DNA of 64,000 nucleotides from Kineosporia corallincola (GCF_018499875.1 NZ_JAHBAY010000001.1:62001-126000); one strand, 5' to 3'. Numbered from the stretch's first letter, positions 38,881 through 48,467 are shown. Made by a program: numbers and translations. Notes: generated by a model from the letters alone, not told the origin.

Positions 38881-39502
38881 CTCTTTCGCCGCATGCGTGC
38901 CTCGGGGCACCAATGATGGACGACGAAAGGCTCGCACACCCTCGAAGCAGGCAAAAGTTCAGCGCAGCCGGGCCGCGGCGACGCGGTCACCCAGACGCGA
39001 AAGGCTGGAACAGGCCAGGGGTCTCGATCGCCTTCCGACGGCCTCGGCCCGGACCTCGTCGGTGGTGCGGCCAGACATCGTGACGGTACGCCTGAACTGA
39101 CCGCCGATGAATGCCGGAAGACGACGCCGATCTGAACCGCCCGGTGAAGAAGAATGCCCAGGCCTTGCCTGGTGATACGGGTCACATTGCTCGGGGACTG
39201 GGCGACTGTCAAGGAAATTCGCCGACAGGCGTCCAAAAAATCGTCCATTCCTGGCGACCTTTCATTGTTTCTCTCTGGCGGCCCGGGCTTTTCGTTAGGA
39301 CCGGCGAAGCCGCCGGGTTCATGAAGGTCTGGGAATTCCGGGTCTACCGGTGCCGGGGATTTCGGTGGAACGGTGCCGCCCGGATTCCGCGACGGCGCGC
39401 TGCCGAGGACACAACAGCAGGACGGGGCCTCGTGGCGCCGCTAGGGTGCGGGGCGACGGGTGGACGCACGGATGAAAGCGACGAGTTCCCACGGGGGAGA
39501 CT
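38881..39502. other. Intergenic region upstream of the TetR gene
   Basis: A 622-nt gap between divergent genes. I see no supported gene. The stretch 39160-39320 has lower G+C than its surroundings. It should hold the tetR promoter and could hold an operator, but no clear palindrome was found. Confidence 0.4.
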
Positions 39503-40150
39503 GTGGCTGAGCCAGCTGGGCGACCGAAAGCGGCCGGGGGCCGGGCAAGGCAAGGGAACGGCAAATTCGAGCAGCGCCGTTCCGAACTTGCCGACGCCGC
39601 CCTGAAAACGTTGTCAGAACTCGGTTATGCCCGCACCAGTCTTCGGGAGATCGCCCAGAATTCCGAGTTCTCCCACGGTGTCCTGCATTATTACTTCATC
39701 GACAAGGTCGATCTGATCACCTATTGCGTGCGGCAGTACAAGGCCCGCTGCATGCGCCGGTACGACGGGATCATCGCCACGGCCGCCACCGGTGCCCAGT
39801 TGCGGCACGAATTCGCCCTGGCGATGGCCGAGTCGATGCTTCAGGACGGCGATCTGCACCGGCTCTGGTACGACCTGCGCTCGCAGTCGATGTTCGACGC
39901 GGCCTTCCGGGCCGACGTGGTCGAGATCGACCTCGGCCTGCAAGACATGACCTGGCGAGTCACCACCCGGATCAGCGAGCTGGCCGAGGTGGCACCGCCG
40001 TTCGGGCCGGCCGTCACCTACGGCATCCTCGACGGGCTGTTCCAGCAGGCACTGCTACGGCACTGTTCCGGCGACGCGACCGCCGCCGACTACCTGATCG
40101 GGGCCATCGACGAGGTGATGGCGCGGTTCGTGCCGCTGGCGCCGGTTTGA
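39503..40150 (+). CDS. TetR/AcrR-family transcriptional regulator
   Basis: A 215-residue regulator. The helix-turn-helix lies at about 29-75 (ALKTLSELGYARTSLREIAQNSEFSHGVLHYYF, with the usual YYF end), followed by an all-helical ligand domain resembling the BetI-like C-terminal family. The GTG start has GGGGGAG 4 nt upstream. The target is unknown; the aldo/keto reductase gene follows 25 nt downstream and may be cotranscribed. Confidence 0.87.
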   Translation: MAEPAGRPKAAGGRARQGNGKFEQRRSELADAALKTLSELGYARTSLREIAQNSEFSHGVLHYYFIDKVDLITYCVRQYKARCMRRYDGIIATAATGAQLRHEFALAMAESMLQDGDLHRLWYDLRSQSMFDAAFRADVVEIDLGLQDMTWRVTTRISELAEVAPPFGPAVTYGILDGLFQQALLRHCSGDATAADYLIGAIDEVMARFVPLAPV

Positions 40151-40175
40151 TCCTCAGGCCCTATCGTTCAGGGCT

Positions 40176-41165
40176 ATGGAAAAGCGAACCCTGGGCCGGA
40201 CCGGCCGCAGCGTGGGAGTCGTCGGTCTGGGCGCGTGGCAGCTCGGCGCCGACTGGGGTTCGGTGAGCACGCAGGACGCGCTGGCCACCCTGCACGCCGC
40301 CGTCGAGGCCGGAGTCACCTTCATCGACACCGCCGACGTCTACGGTGACGGGCGGAGCGAGAAGGTCATCGGCAAACTGCTCAAGGAGCTCCCGGACGCC
40401 GGGCTCACCGTGGCCACGAAGCTCGGCCGCCGCGCCGACCCGTTCGAGCCGGCCAGCTTCACCAAGGACAACATGAAGTCCTGGGTCGACCGCAGCCGTT
40501 CCAACCTCGGCGTCGACACGCTCGACCTGGTGCAGCTGCACTGCCCGCCGACCCCGGTCTACTCCACCGACAAGGTCTACGACGCGCTCGACTCGATGGT
40601 CTCGAAGGGCCGCATCGCCGCCTACGGCGTCAGCGTCGAGACCTGCGCCGAGGCGATCACCGCCATCGCCCGGCCGAACGTGGCCAGCGTGCAGATCATC
40701 CTCAACCCGCTGCGCCAGAAGCCGCTGGAGCAGGTGCTCCCCGCGGCCGAGGCGGCCGGCGTCGGCATCATCGCCCGGGTTCCGCTGGCCAGCGGCCTGC
40801 TGTCCGGCCGGTACACCGAGGACACCGTGTTCGCGGACGACGACCACCGCACCTTCAACCGCTCGGGCGAGGCCTTCGACGTGGGCGAGACCTTCGCCGG
40901 CGTGCCGTTCCGGGCCGGCGTGCGCGCGGTGCGCCGTCTTCAGCAGCAGCTCCCGGACGACGAGGGCACGCTCGCGCAGACCGCCCTGCGCTGGATCATC
41001 GACCAGCCGGGCGTGAGCACGGTGATCCCCGGTGCCCGCTCGCCCGAGCAGGCCCGGGCCAACGCCGCCGCCGCCGAGCTGTCCGAGCTCAGCGACGACG
41101 TGCGCGGCGTGATCCGGCGGATCTACGACGAGGACATCCGCCCCCTGGTGCACAACCGCTGGTGA
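40176..41165 (+). CDS. Aldo/keto reductase
   Basis: A 329-residue NADPH-dependent TIM-barrel oxidoreductase. The tetrad is visible: Asp and Tyr in DTADVYGDG, Lys in ATKLGR and His in LVQLHCPP. The C-terminal TVIPGARSPEQARANAAA is the cofactor-binding segment. The substrate is unknown. It converges on a second reductase of the same superfamily; the two stop codons are 4 nt apart. Confidence 0.9.
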   Translation: MEKRTLGRTGRSVGVVGLGAWQLGADWGSVSTQDALATLHAAVEAGVTFIDTADVYGDGRSEKVIGKLLKELPDAGLTVATKLGRRADPFEPASFTKDNMKSWVDRSRSNLGVDTLDLVQLHCPPTPVYSTDKVYDALDSMVSKGRIAAYGVSVETCAEAITAIARPNVASVQIILNPLRQKPLEQVLPAAEAAGVGIIARVPLASGLLSGRYTEDTVFADDDHRTFNRSGEAFDVGETFAGVPFRAGVRAVRRLQQQLPDDEGTLAQTALRWIIDQPGVSTVIPGARSPEQARANAAAAELSELSDDVRGVIRRIYDEDIRPLVHNRW

Positions 41166-41169
41166 CGTG

Positions 41170-42087
41170 TCAGGCCGAGGCCGTGGTCAGATCGTCGACC
41201 TCGGCCTCGGTCAGCTTCAGGTCGGCGGCCGCCATCAGGGCCGGAAGCTGTTCCACCGAGCGGGCACTCGCGATCGGGGCGAGCACGTTCGGCCGGGACA
41301 GCAGCCAGGCCAGGGCCACCGTGGTGATCGGTGCGTCGTGGGCGGCCGACACCCGGTCCAGCGCGTCGAGCACCCGGAAGCCCCGCTCGTTCAGGTAGCC
41401 ACCGGCCCGGTCGCCCCGCTCCCGGCCCGCCAGGTCGTCGGCCGTGCGGTACTTGCCGGTGAGGAAGCCGCTGGCCAGGGAGTAGTACGGGAACACCGCC
41501 AGGTCTTCGCGGGCCACCAGGGCGGCCAGCTCACCTTCGACGATCTCTCGCTCCACCAGGTTGTAGTGCGGCTGGAGGGCGACGTAACGGGCCACCCCGA
41601 GCTCGTCGGCGATCCGTAGCGCGCCGGCCAGCCGGTCCGGGGTGAAGTTCGAGGCGGCCAGGTGCCGCACCTTGCCCTCGGTGACCAGCTCGCCGAAGGC
41701 GGCAGCGGTCTCTTCCTGAGGGGCGTCCGGGTCGTCGTAGTGGGCGTAGTACAGGTCGATGTGGTCGGTGCGCAGACGGCGCAGCGAGGCCTCCACACTC
41801 TGCCGGATGCTGTCGCGGGACAGCCCTTTCAGCTTGGTGGCGATCACCACGTCGTCGCGGCGCCCGCGGCGCTTCAGCCAGTTGCCGATGATCGTCTCGG
41901 ACTCGCCACCGACGTTGCCGGGCACCCAGTGCGAGTAGCCCTCGGCGGTGTCGATGAAGTTGCCCCCGGCCTCCACATAGGCGTCGAGCACAGCCATCGA
42001 TTCCTGCTCGTTCGCGGTCCAGCCGAACACGTTGCCGCCGAGGCAGAGCGGTGACACGTCGAGGTCGGTGCGGGCGATCAGGGTCAC
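41170..42087 (-). CDS. Aldo/keto reductase (second)
   Basis: A 305-residue aldo/keto reductase of the YajO/AKR11 type. Asp and Tyr are in DTAEGYSHW, Lys is in IATKLKG and His in DLYYAHYDDPD. The C-terminus APIASARSVEQLPALMAA binds the cofactor. The GTG start has AGGAGG 6 nt upstream. It is not a recent duplicate of the neighbouring reductase; the two sequences differ throughout. The substrate is unknown. Confidence 0.89.
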   Translation of the reverse strand: MTLIARTDLDVSPLCLGGNVFGWTANEQESMAVLDAYVEAGGNFIDTAEGYSHWVPGNVGGESETIIGNWLKRRGRRDDVVIATKLKGLSRDSIRQSVEASLRRLRTDHIDLYYAHYDDPDAPQEETAAAFGELVTEGKVRHLAASNFTPDRLAGALRIADELGVARYVALQPHYNLVEREIVEGELAALVAREDLAVFPYYSLASGFLTGKYRTADDLAGRERGDRAGGYLNERGFRVLDALDRVSAAHDAPITTVALAWLLSRPNVLAPIASARSVEQLPALMAAADLKLTEAEVDDLTTASA

Positions 42088-42183
42088 GGGGAACCTCCTG
42101 GTGATCGAGCTGTGACTACACGAAGCGGCAACGCCTCACCCGCGAAGATATGCCCGGCGTTCTCCGGTGCCCGCGGTAGCCGG

Positions 42184-43119
42184 TCAGCCGTTCTGCCGGA
42201 ACTCCTGCGACGCGTCGATCAGCCAGTCGGTGAGGTAGGTGCCGAACGACGGCCGGAACATCAGCCGGTAGGCCTGCTCCCCGACCTGCCAGAGCAGCAC
42301 GCCGGCTCGCGCGAAGGTGGTGAGGGCGCACTGGCCGGGAGCGAACGAGCGCGGGTGCAGGTCCAGCGTGATCGCCTTCTCCAGCAGGTCGCGGGCGTGC
42401 GGGCCGGTGATCAGCAGCGTGGCGTAGTTGGCGCTGAGGTCGACCAGGTGCAGGCCGTTTTGTGGAACCGAGAGGGACACGGCGACAGCGGACAGGGGCT
42501 TGGCGGCCACGGTTGGCTCGGGCACGGTTGGCTCGGGCACGGTCGGCTTGGGCGCAGCCGGTTCGGGCACGATCAGCTCGGGCACGGCCGGCTTGGGCTC
42601 GGTCGGCTTGGGCTCGGTCGGCTTGGGCTCGGTCGGCTTGGGCTCGGTCGGCTCGGGCGCGGTTGCGTTGGGCACGGTCGGCCTGGCCGCGGCCCACTCC
42701 GACACGGCCCAGGACTTGCCCACGATCAGCCACTCGTCCGGGCCCAGCCAGAGGGCGTGTGCCGTGCCGTGCAGACCCGGGAGCGGTGCCACCAGGCCCG
42801 CTCCCGGAAGGCCTGGGCTCAACTCGCCTCCGGTCGCTCGGCCCGCCTCGCCTCCGGTCGCTCGGCCCGCCTCGCCTCCGGTCGCTCGGCCCGCCTCGCC
42901 TCCGGTCGCTCGGCCCGCCTCGCCTCCGGTCGCTCCGCTCACCTTGCCCCCGGTCACTGCGGAGGCTGTTCCGGATCGCACGTTCAGCACGGTCTCGAAG
43001 GAGACCTCCCGCAACGACAGCCCGGGCCCACCGGCCGCCGCCAGGTCGCCGGCCCGGTGCGCCAGCGGTGCACGCCGGGCCTGTTGCGGGCCGGGGGTGG
43101 TGAATGCGTCAACCGTCAC
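42184..43119 (-). CDS. soxG: Sarcosine oxidase gamma subunit with low-complexity insertions
   Basis: The small GCV_T-like subunit of heterotetrameric sarcosine oxidase. The N-terminal (RAPLAHRAGDLAAAGGPGLSLREV) and C-terminal parts (LVDLSANYATLLITGPHARDLLEKAITLDLHP to the end) are ordinary SoxG. Between them lie two repetitive inserts: GGEAGRAT copies coded by 24-bp repeats and TEPKP-type copies coded by 15-bp repeats, together over 100 residues, giving 311 residues where about 200 is usual. The frame is kept through both arrays. The GTG at 43117-43119 has AAGGAG 6 nt upstream and overlaps soxA by 11 nt. Confidence 0.87.
   Translation of the reverse strand: MTVDAFTTPGPQQARRAPLAHRAGDLAAAGGPGLSLREVSFETVLNVRSGTASAVTGGKVSGATGGEAGRATGGEAGRATGGEAGRATGGEAGRATGGELSPGLPGAGLVAPLPGLHGTAHALWLGPDEWLIVGKSWAVSEWAAARPTVPNATAPEPTEPKPTEPKPTEPKPTEPKPAVPELIVPEPAAPKPTVPEPTVPEPTVAAKPLSAVAVSLSVPQNGLHLVDLSANYATLLITGPHARDLLEKAITLDLHPRSFAPGQCALTTFARAGVLLWQVGEQAYRLMFRPSFGTYLTDWLIDASQEFRQNG
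42511..42690. repeat. 15-bp tandem repeat array (12 units) inside soxG
   Basis: Twelve contiguous 15-bp units resembling GGTCGGCTTGGGCTC. The units at 42601-42645 are identical and the others vary by a few bases. On the coding (minus) strand each unit codes a five-residue step of the EPKPT type. The unit length is a multiple of three, so the soxG frame is preserved. Confidence 0.9.
42823..42942. repeat. 24-bp tandem repeat array inside soxG
   Basis: Four identical 24-bp units (42823-42918, each starting CTCGCCTCCGGTCGCTCGGC) and a fifth that diverges at its end; a sixth, weaker copy follows. Each unit codes GRATGGEA on the minus strand. Perfect identity between copies implies recent expansion. 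Confidence 0.92.
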
Positions 43120-46051
43120 GGCGAGCTCCTTCCTGGTCGTAGAGCACCGGGCCGGTGATGGTGGCCGCCACCACCCGGTCGCCCAGCGGTGCCAGTACCT
43201 GTTCACCGATGCGGTCGCGGCCGCCCTTGATCAGGGCCAGTGCGAAAGTTCGGTCCAGCGCGGCACTGTGGTAGCTGGAGGTGACGTGACCGAGCATCGG
43301 CACCGGCGTCCGGCCGACCGGGCTGCTCCGCCCGACGCCGGACAGATCGGTGTCGGGGGCCACCAGCTGCGCGCCCTCGGGCAGCAGCTCGGCCGGGTCG
43401 ACCGGGAGCAGACCGACCAGGTGCTTGCGGTCGGCCCGCAGGCTGTCGGGCCGGGTCAGCGAACGCCGTCCGACGAAATCCTTCTTCTTCGAGACGATCC
43501 AGCTCATGCCCAGGTCGTGCGGGGTGACCGTGCCGTCGGTGTCTTGCCCGACGATCGGGAAGCCCTTCTCGGCCCGCAGCACGTGCATGGTCTCGGTGCC
43601 GTAGGGAGTGATGCCGAATGCGGAACCGGCAGACATCACCGCCTCCCACACCGAGAGGGCGTACCAGCCGGCCACATTGATCTCGAACGCCAGCTCACCG
43701 GAGAAGGAGATGCGCGCGATCCGGGCCGGCACGCCGTCGGCCAGAACAGTCTCCCGGAACGTCATGAACGGGAAGGCCTCGTTCGTGACGTCGAGTTCGG
43801 GGGCCACAGCGGCGACCACGGCGCGCGAGTGCGGGCCGACCACCGCGATCGTGGACCACTGCTCGGTGACGGACGTGAAACGCACATCGAGGTGCGGCCA
43901 TTCGGTCTGCTGCCATTCCTCCAGCCAGTCCAGCACCCGGGCGGCGCCGCCGGTGGTGGTGCTCATCAGGAAGCGGTCGGGCGCCAGCCGCATGGTCACG
44001 CCGTCGTCGAGCACCATGCCGTCGGCCGTGCACATCACCCCGTAACGGGCCGAGCCGACGGCCAGCCGGGCGAAAGCGTTGGTGTATATCCGGTTCAGGA
44101 ACTCCGGGGCGTCCGCACCCACCACCTCGATCTTGCCGAGCGTGGACGCGTCCATCATTCCCACACCGGTGCGGGCGGCCCGGCACTCCCGCAGCACCGC
44201 CTGGTGCTGGTCCTCGCCGGGTTGCGGGTAGTACCAGGGACGCTTCCACTGGCCGACGTCTTCGAACACCGCGCCCGCCGCCACGTGCCAGGGATGGACG
44301 GGGGTGGTGCGCGCTGGGTCGTGCAGATGGCCGAGGTCGCGTCCGGCCAGGGCGGCGAACGAGACCGGCAGCGACGGGGCCCGGAACGTGGTGGTGCCCA
44401 GATCACCGGGACTTGCAGGAGGCTGCCAGGTCGGCGCGGTCTGGCCGTCGTGGCCGGACAGCTCGGTGAGCTCGATGGGTTCGGTTCGCCCCGGACCTGC
44501 GCTCAGGGCCTGTGCCACGACCCCGGCGACGTTCACCCCCGCGGTGGCGCCCTGGTCGTAGCCGGTGCCGGCCGTGGTGTAGCGCTTGACGTGTTCCAAC
44601 GACCGCATGCCCGCCCCGACCGCGCGCCACACGTCGGCGACCGAGACGTCCCGGTGCAGATCGACGAAATGGTGGTGCCACTGCGAGGGTTCGGTGTCGT
44701 CGGCGGGAACCAGCCAGACCGGACGCGGCGGCACGGCCCCGTCGGAATCGGACGAGGCCCTGCCGAAAGCGATCAGTGGCTCGGGATCGCCCGGGAAGCC
44801 CACACTGCCCGCCGCGAAGCCGCCGGCCGAGGCGCCGTCGGCGATGGCCGCCACCGTGCCGAAGACGCCGTTGGCCGCACCGGCCACCGCGACGGCCTGC
44901 GCCGCCCGCCCCGGCACGAATGTTGCCAGCGAGTCGTTCCACAGCAGCTCGCCGCGGGACTGGCTGAACAGGTGCAGATCCGGGTTCCAGCCGCCGCTGA
45001 CCGCGAGCAGGTCGGCCGTGATCTCACGTTGCCCCGCCGGTGCGCCGTCACCGTCGAGCGGGCTGATCGTTACGGTACGGACTCTTTCGGATCCCGAGGC
45101 CCCGGTGACCGCCGCCCCGCAGACCACCTCGACCCCGGCGTCCCCCATGCGGGAGACCAGCGCCGCCGGTGGCTCGGCCCGGCTGTCGACCACGGCCACC
45201 ACCTCGACCCCGGCCGCGAGCAGGTCGAGCACCACCGGATAGGCGCTGTCGTCGATCGTGGCCACCACCGCGCGGGTGGCGCTGACCGCGCCGAACCGGT
45301 TGAGATAGGTGCGCACCGCAGAGGCCAGCATGATGCCGGGGAGGTCGTTGTTCGCGAACACCAGTGGCCGCTGCCGGGCTCCGGTGGCCAGCACCACCCG
45401 CCTGGCCCGCACGTGCCACACCCGCTGCCCGTGCGGCAGACGCTGGAGCACCAGCAGGTAGTTCTGGTCGTAGTGGCCGAACGCCGAGGCCCGGCTCAGC
45501 GTGGTGACCTCGGGCCGGCCGGCGAGCCGCGTGGTGACCTCGGTGATCCAGGCGTCGGCCGGTGCGTCGGCCAGTGGCCCGCTCTCGGCCAGCAGGTCGC
45601 CCCCGGGCTGTGACTGGTCGTCGACCAGCAGCACCCGCGCGCCGCCGGACGAGGCGGTCAGGGCGGCGGCCAGGCCGGCCGGCCCGGCACCCACCACCAG
45701 CACGTCGGTGTGCACGAACTTCTTGTCGTGCAGCACGTTCTCGGACTCCGGGGTGAGCCGCCCGACTCCGCTGAGCAGGCGGACGTCGAGGCCCTGGGTC
45801 ACCTCGACCACGGTGGCCGGCAGCACCTCCCCGCTGTTCGCCTGCACCAGCGCGTTGGGCTCGGTGAGGTCGGCGGTGAGCAGGCCGCGGGGGCGCTCGC
45901 GATAGATGGACGGGCCGACCGTGAGGACGCCGGCCGCGACCAGGGCGGAGGCCACGGTGTCGCCGGCGAAGGCCGGGTACTCGGTGCCGTTGACGGTGAA
46001 GGTGAGCGATCGGCTGCGGTCCACCCGGCCACCGGCCGGTATGCGGGTCAC
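43109..46051 (-). CDS. soxA: Sarcosine oxidase alpha subunit
   Basis: A large subunit of tetrahydrofolate-dependent sarcosine oxidase (sarcosine to glycine, H2O2 and 5,10-methylene-THF), 980 residues. An N-terminal 2Fe-2S-ferredoxin-like fold without cluster (FTVNGTEYPAFAGDTVASALVAAG) comes first, then a dinucleotide fold VLVVGAGPAGLAAALTASSGGARVLLVDDQ. The C-terminal half is a GCV_T folate-binding domain (from about residue 590; ARTGVGMMDASTLGKIEVVG). The GTG start overlaps soxD (GTGA). Confidence 0.95.
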   Translation of the reverse strand: MTRIPAGGRVDRSRSLTFTVNGTEYPAFAGDTVASALVAAGVLTVGPSIYRERPRGLLTADLTEPNALVQANSGEVLPATVVEVTQGLDVRLLSGVGRLTPESENVLHDKKFVHTDVLVVGAGPAGLAAALTASSGGARVLLVDDQSQPGGDLLAESGPLADAPADAWITEVTTRLAGRPEVTTLSRASAFGHYDQNYLLVLQRLPHGQRVWHVRARRVVLATGARQRPLVFANNDLPGIMLASAVRTYLNRFGAVSATRAVVATIDDSAYPVVLDLLAAGVEVVAVVDSRAEPPAALVSRMGDAGVEVVCGAAVTGASGSERVRTVTISPLDGDGAPAGQREITADLLAVSGGWNPDLHLFSQSRGELLWNDSLATFVPGRAAQAVAVAGAANGVFGTVAAIADGASAGGFAAGSVGFPGDPEPLIAFGRASSDSDGAVPPRPVWLVPADDTEPSQWHHHFVDLHRDVSVADVWRAVGAGMRSLEHVKRYTTAGTGYDQGATAGVNVAGVVAQALSAGPGRTEPIELTELSGHDGQTAPTWQPPASPGDLGTTTFRAPSLPVSFAALAGRDLGHLHDPARTTPVHPWHVAAGAVFEDVGQWKRPWYYPQPGEDQHQAVLRECRAARTGVGMMDASTLGKIEVVGADAPEFLNRIYTNAFARLAVGSARYGVMCTADGMVLDDGVTMRLAPDRFLMSTTTGGAARVLDWLEEWQQTEWPHLDVRFTSVTEQWSTIAVVGPHSRAVVAAVAPELDVTNEAFPFMTFRETVLADGVPARIARISFSGELAFEINVAGWYALSVWEAVMSAGSAFGITPYGTETMHVLRAEKGFPIVGQDTDGTVTPHDLGMSWIVSKKKDFVGRRSLTRPDSLRADRKHLVGLLPVDPAELLPEGAQLVAPDTDLSGVGRSSPVGRTPVPMLGHVTSSYHSAALDRTFALALIKGGRDRIGEQVLAPLGDRVVAATITGPVLYDQEGARRDG

Positions 46052-46329
46052 GCGGCACCTCCCGCGGGCTTCTCGCCCGGCCTGTAGACGCTGATGAACT
46101 CGTTGCTGACCGTGTGACGCACGGCGTTGAACCACCGCCTGCACCCGGCCGCGTGCACCCACCGCTCGGCGAACGGCCCCTTCGGGTTGTCACGGAAGAA
46201 CAGGTACTGCGCCCACTCGTCGTCCGAAAGTTGTTCGGCAGAAGGAGGGTACGCGACGTGCGCCTGACCCCCGTAGCCGAACTCGGTCTCCTCGCGGTCC
46301 CCGCACCAGGGACACCTGATCAGCAGCAC
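46048..46329 (-). CDS. soxD: Sarcosine oxidase delta subunit
   Basis: A 93-residue zinc-binding subunit. LLIRCPWCGDREETEF provides Cys6 and Cys9, and HAAGCRRWF provides the later His/Cys ligands; WAQYLFFRDNPKG is typical of SoxD. The GTG at 46327-46329 has AAGGAG 6 nt upstream. It lies 12 nt downstream of soxB. Confidence 0.95.
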   Translation of the reverse strand: MLLIRCPWCGDREETEFGYGGQAHVAYPPSAEQLSDDEWAQYLFFRDNPKGPFAERWVHAAGCRRWFNAVRHTVSNEFISVYRPGEKPAGGAA

Positions 46330-46341
46330 GACAGCTCCTTG

Positions 46342-47586
46342 TCAGTGCGCCACGGCGGCGGCGCCGTGCTCGTCGATGAGGGCGCCGGTGGTGAACCGGT
46401 CGAGCCCGAACGGCTCGTTCAGGGCGTGCGGCGTGCCGGTGGCGACGAGGTGGGCCATCACCCAGCCGACGGCCGGTGTGGCCTTGAAACCGCCTGTGCC
46501 CCAGCCACAGTTGATGTAGAGATTCTCGTAGGGGGTGAGGCCGATGACCGGCGAGGCGTCGGGCGTGACGTCGACGATGCCGCCCCAGGTGCGTAACACG
46601 TGGGCCCGGGCGAAGATCGGGAACAGCTCGACCGCAGCCGCCATCTGCTGCTCGATCACGTGGACCGAACCGCGCTGGCCGTAGGAGTTGTACGAGTCCA
46701 CGCCGGCGCCCATGACCAGTTCGCCCTTGTGCGCCTGGCTGACGTAGACGTGCACGTGGTTGGACATCACCACGGTGGGGTGCACCGGTTCGAGCAGCTC
46801 GGAGACCAGTGCCTGCAACGGGTGACTCTGCACCGGCAGCCGCAGGCCGAGAGTGCCGGCGAGAACCGAGGAATGGCCGGCGGCGGTCATGGCGACCCGG
46901 CCCGCGGCGATGTCGCCTCGCGTGGTGCGGACGCCGGTGACCCGGTTGCCGGAGGTGAGGAAGCCGGTGACCTCGCAGTGCTGGATCAGGTCGATGCCGT
47001 ACTGGTCGCACTGGCGGGCGAAGGCCCAGGCCACGTGGTCGTGCTTGGCGATGCCCGCACGCGGCTGATAAGTGGCGCCCAGCACCGGATAACGGGTTTC
47101 TGGCGAGACGTTGAGGATGGGGCAGACCTTGGCCACCTCGTCGGGGGTGAGCCACTCGCCGTCCACCCCGTTGAGCTGGTTGGCGTAGACCCGGCGCCGG
47201 CTGTCGCGCACGTCTTGCTGGGTGTGGGCGAGGTTGAGCACGCCGCGCTGGCTGAACAGGAAGTCGTAGTCGAGCTCTTCGGGCAGCCCTTCCCAGAGCT
47301 TGAGCGCGTGCTCGTAGATGGCCGCGCTCTCGTCCCAGAGATAGTTGGACCGGATGATGGTGGTGTTGCGGGCCATGTTGCCGCCGGCCAGCCAACCCCG
47401 TTCCAGCACGGCGACATTCGTGATGCCGTGATTCTTGGCGAGGTAGAAGGCGGTGGCCAGGCCGTGACCGCCGGCGCCGACCACGACCGCGTCGTAGGAG
47501 GGTTTCGGGTCGGTGTGCCGCCACAGGTGATCGGCGTGCTGCTGCCCGGTCTGCGCGGATCCGGCTGATGCCCCGCCAGGACGCAT
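46342..47586 (-). CDS. soxB: Sarcosine oxidase beta subunit
   Basis: The catalytic FAD/FMN subunit, 414 residues. The FAD motif [17 protein letters not shown] is at about residue 34. [11 protein letters not shown] contains the His that carries covalent FMN in Corynebacterium/Arthrobacter enzymes. The C-terminus ([28 protein letters not shown]) completes the DAO fold. The ATG at 47584-47586 has AGGGGGTG upstream. It is the first gene of the soxBDAG operon and is divergent from the GntR gene across 61 nt. Confidence 0.95.
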   Translation of the reverse strand: MRPGGASAGSAQTGQQHADHLWRHTDPKPSYDAVVVGAGGHGLATAFYLAKNHGITNVAVLERGWLAGGNMARNTTIIRSNYLWDESAAIYEHALKLWEGLPEELDYDFLFSQRGVLNLAHTQQDVRDSRRRVYANQLNGVDGEWLTPDEVAKVCPILNVSPETRYPVLGATYQPRAGIAKHDHVAWAFARQCDQYGIDLIQHCEVTGFLTSGNRVTGVRTTRGDIAAGRVAMTAAGHSSVLAGTLGLRLPVQSHPLQALVSELLEPVHPTVVMSNHVHVYVSQAHKGELVMGAGVDSYNSYGQRGSVHVIEQQMAAAVELFPIFARAHVLRTWGGIVDVTPDASPVIGLTPYENLYINCGWGTGGFKATPAVGWVMAHLVATGTPHALNEPFGLDRFTTGALIDEHGAAAVAH

Positions 47587-47612
47587 GACACCCCCTGCTG
47601 CTCGTGACCGAC

Positions 47613-47628
47613 GACTGATATATCAGTC
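47613..47628. promoter_or_regulatory. Perfect 16-bp palindrome, probable GntR operator
   Basis: GACTGATATATCAGTC is its own reverse complement. It lies midway between soxB and the divergent GntR gene and is A+T-rich at the centre, as FCD-type GntR operators commonly are. It probably controls both genes. Confidence 0.7.
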
Positions 47629-47647
47629 ATCAGCTACGGTAAGTCCC

Positions 47648-48289
47648 ATGAATTCCGGCGTCAACGGTCAACTTCGGCAGGCCGACATCGCCTACTCCGG
47701 GCTGCGCGACCTGATCGTCACGCTCGAACTGCACCCGGGCGCGGCCCTGGCCGAGGACGAGCTGATGCGGCGGCTGGAGGTGGGCCGCACCCCGTTGCGT
47801 GAGGCGGTCAAGCGCCTGGAGGTGGAGAGCCTGGTGGTGGTGTATCCGCGGCGCGGCACGTTCGTCAGCGAGGTGCACCTGGCCGACCACAGCCTGATCT
47901 GCGACGTGCGGCGGCAGCTGGAGAGTCACGCCGCCCGCCGGGCGGCCGAGCGCGCCACCGCCGCAGACCGCAGTCGGCTGGAGGGGCTGGAGGCGACCAT
48001 CGCGGCCCACGCCGGGGGCCGGGCCGCGAGCATGCGCCTGGACACCGAGATCCACCGCGAGGTCTACCGCTGTGCCCACAATCATTACCTGGAGCACGAT
48101 CTCAGTCATTACTACAACCTGTCGCTGCGCATCTGGTACCTGTTCCTCGACCGGCTGCCCGAGGTCGACCACGACGCCGAGCACCTGCCGATGATCCGGG
48201 CGATCCGGGAGGGCGACGGCGAGGCCGCGGCCGGGCACGCCCACCGGCACGTCACCCATTTCGAGGAATCGGTGCGGTCGGCGCTGTAG
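47648..48289 (+). CDS. GntR-family regulator (FadR/FCD type)
   Basis: A 213-residue regulator. The N-terminal winged helix (LRDLIVTLELHPGAALAEDELMRRLEVGRTPLREAVKRLE) ends with VVVYPRRGTFVSEV. The C-terminal FCD ligand domain has RRQLESHAARRAAERA and the metal-binding His/Asp positions (HREVYRCAHNHYLE; HAHRHVTHFEESV). The ATG at 47648 places the HTH in the usual position. The divergent position to soxB points to control of sarcosine use; sarcosine or glycine is a likely effector. Confidence 0.89.
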   Translation: MNSGVNGQLRQADIAYSGLRDLIVTLELHPGAALAEDELMRRLEVGRTPLREAVKRLEVESLVVVYPRRGTFVSEVHLADHSLICDVRRQLESHAARRAAERATAADRSRLEGLEATIAAHAGGRAASMRLDTEIHREVYRCAHNHYLEHDLSHYYNLSLRIWYLFLDRLPEVDHDAEHLPMIRAIREGDGEAAAGHAHRHVTHFEESVRSAL

Positions 48290-48467
48290 TGCGACCGGGC
48301 CGGGTGCCTTCGGAGCGTTCTGACACCACCATCGGGGTCAGGGTGGTGTGAAAAAGGAAATGCGGTACCCCGTGCTCCCCGATAGGGCCAGAGTCGTCAC
48401 CGTGCAGAACGATTCACGAGATTCTGAATGCGTAAGCGTCAGGTGAGAGGGCTCGACGCCGGATGCG

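Noticed and set aside
42511-42942. CRISPR-like periodic repeats
   Set aside because: The units are contiguous without spacers, multiples of three, and read in frame as part of soxG; no cas genes are present.
42428-45613. Long open frame on the plus strand opposite soxG and soxA
   Set aside because: Antisense shadow of two recognised sarcosine oxidase genes; no family features.
48323-48349. Hairpin ACACCACC...GGTGGTGT between the GntR and diguanylate cyclase genes, considered as a terminator
   Set aside because: The plus strand is followed by an A-run, and on the minus strand the T-run precedes the stem, so it does not fit an intrinsic terminator; the stem is only 8 bp.
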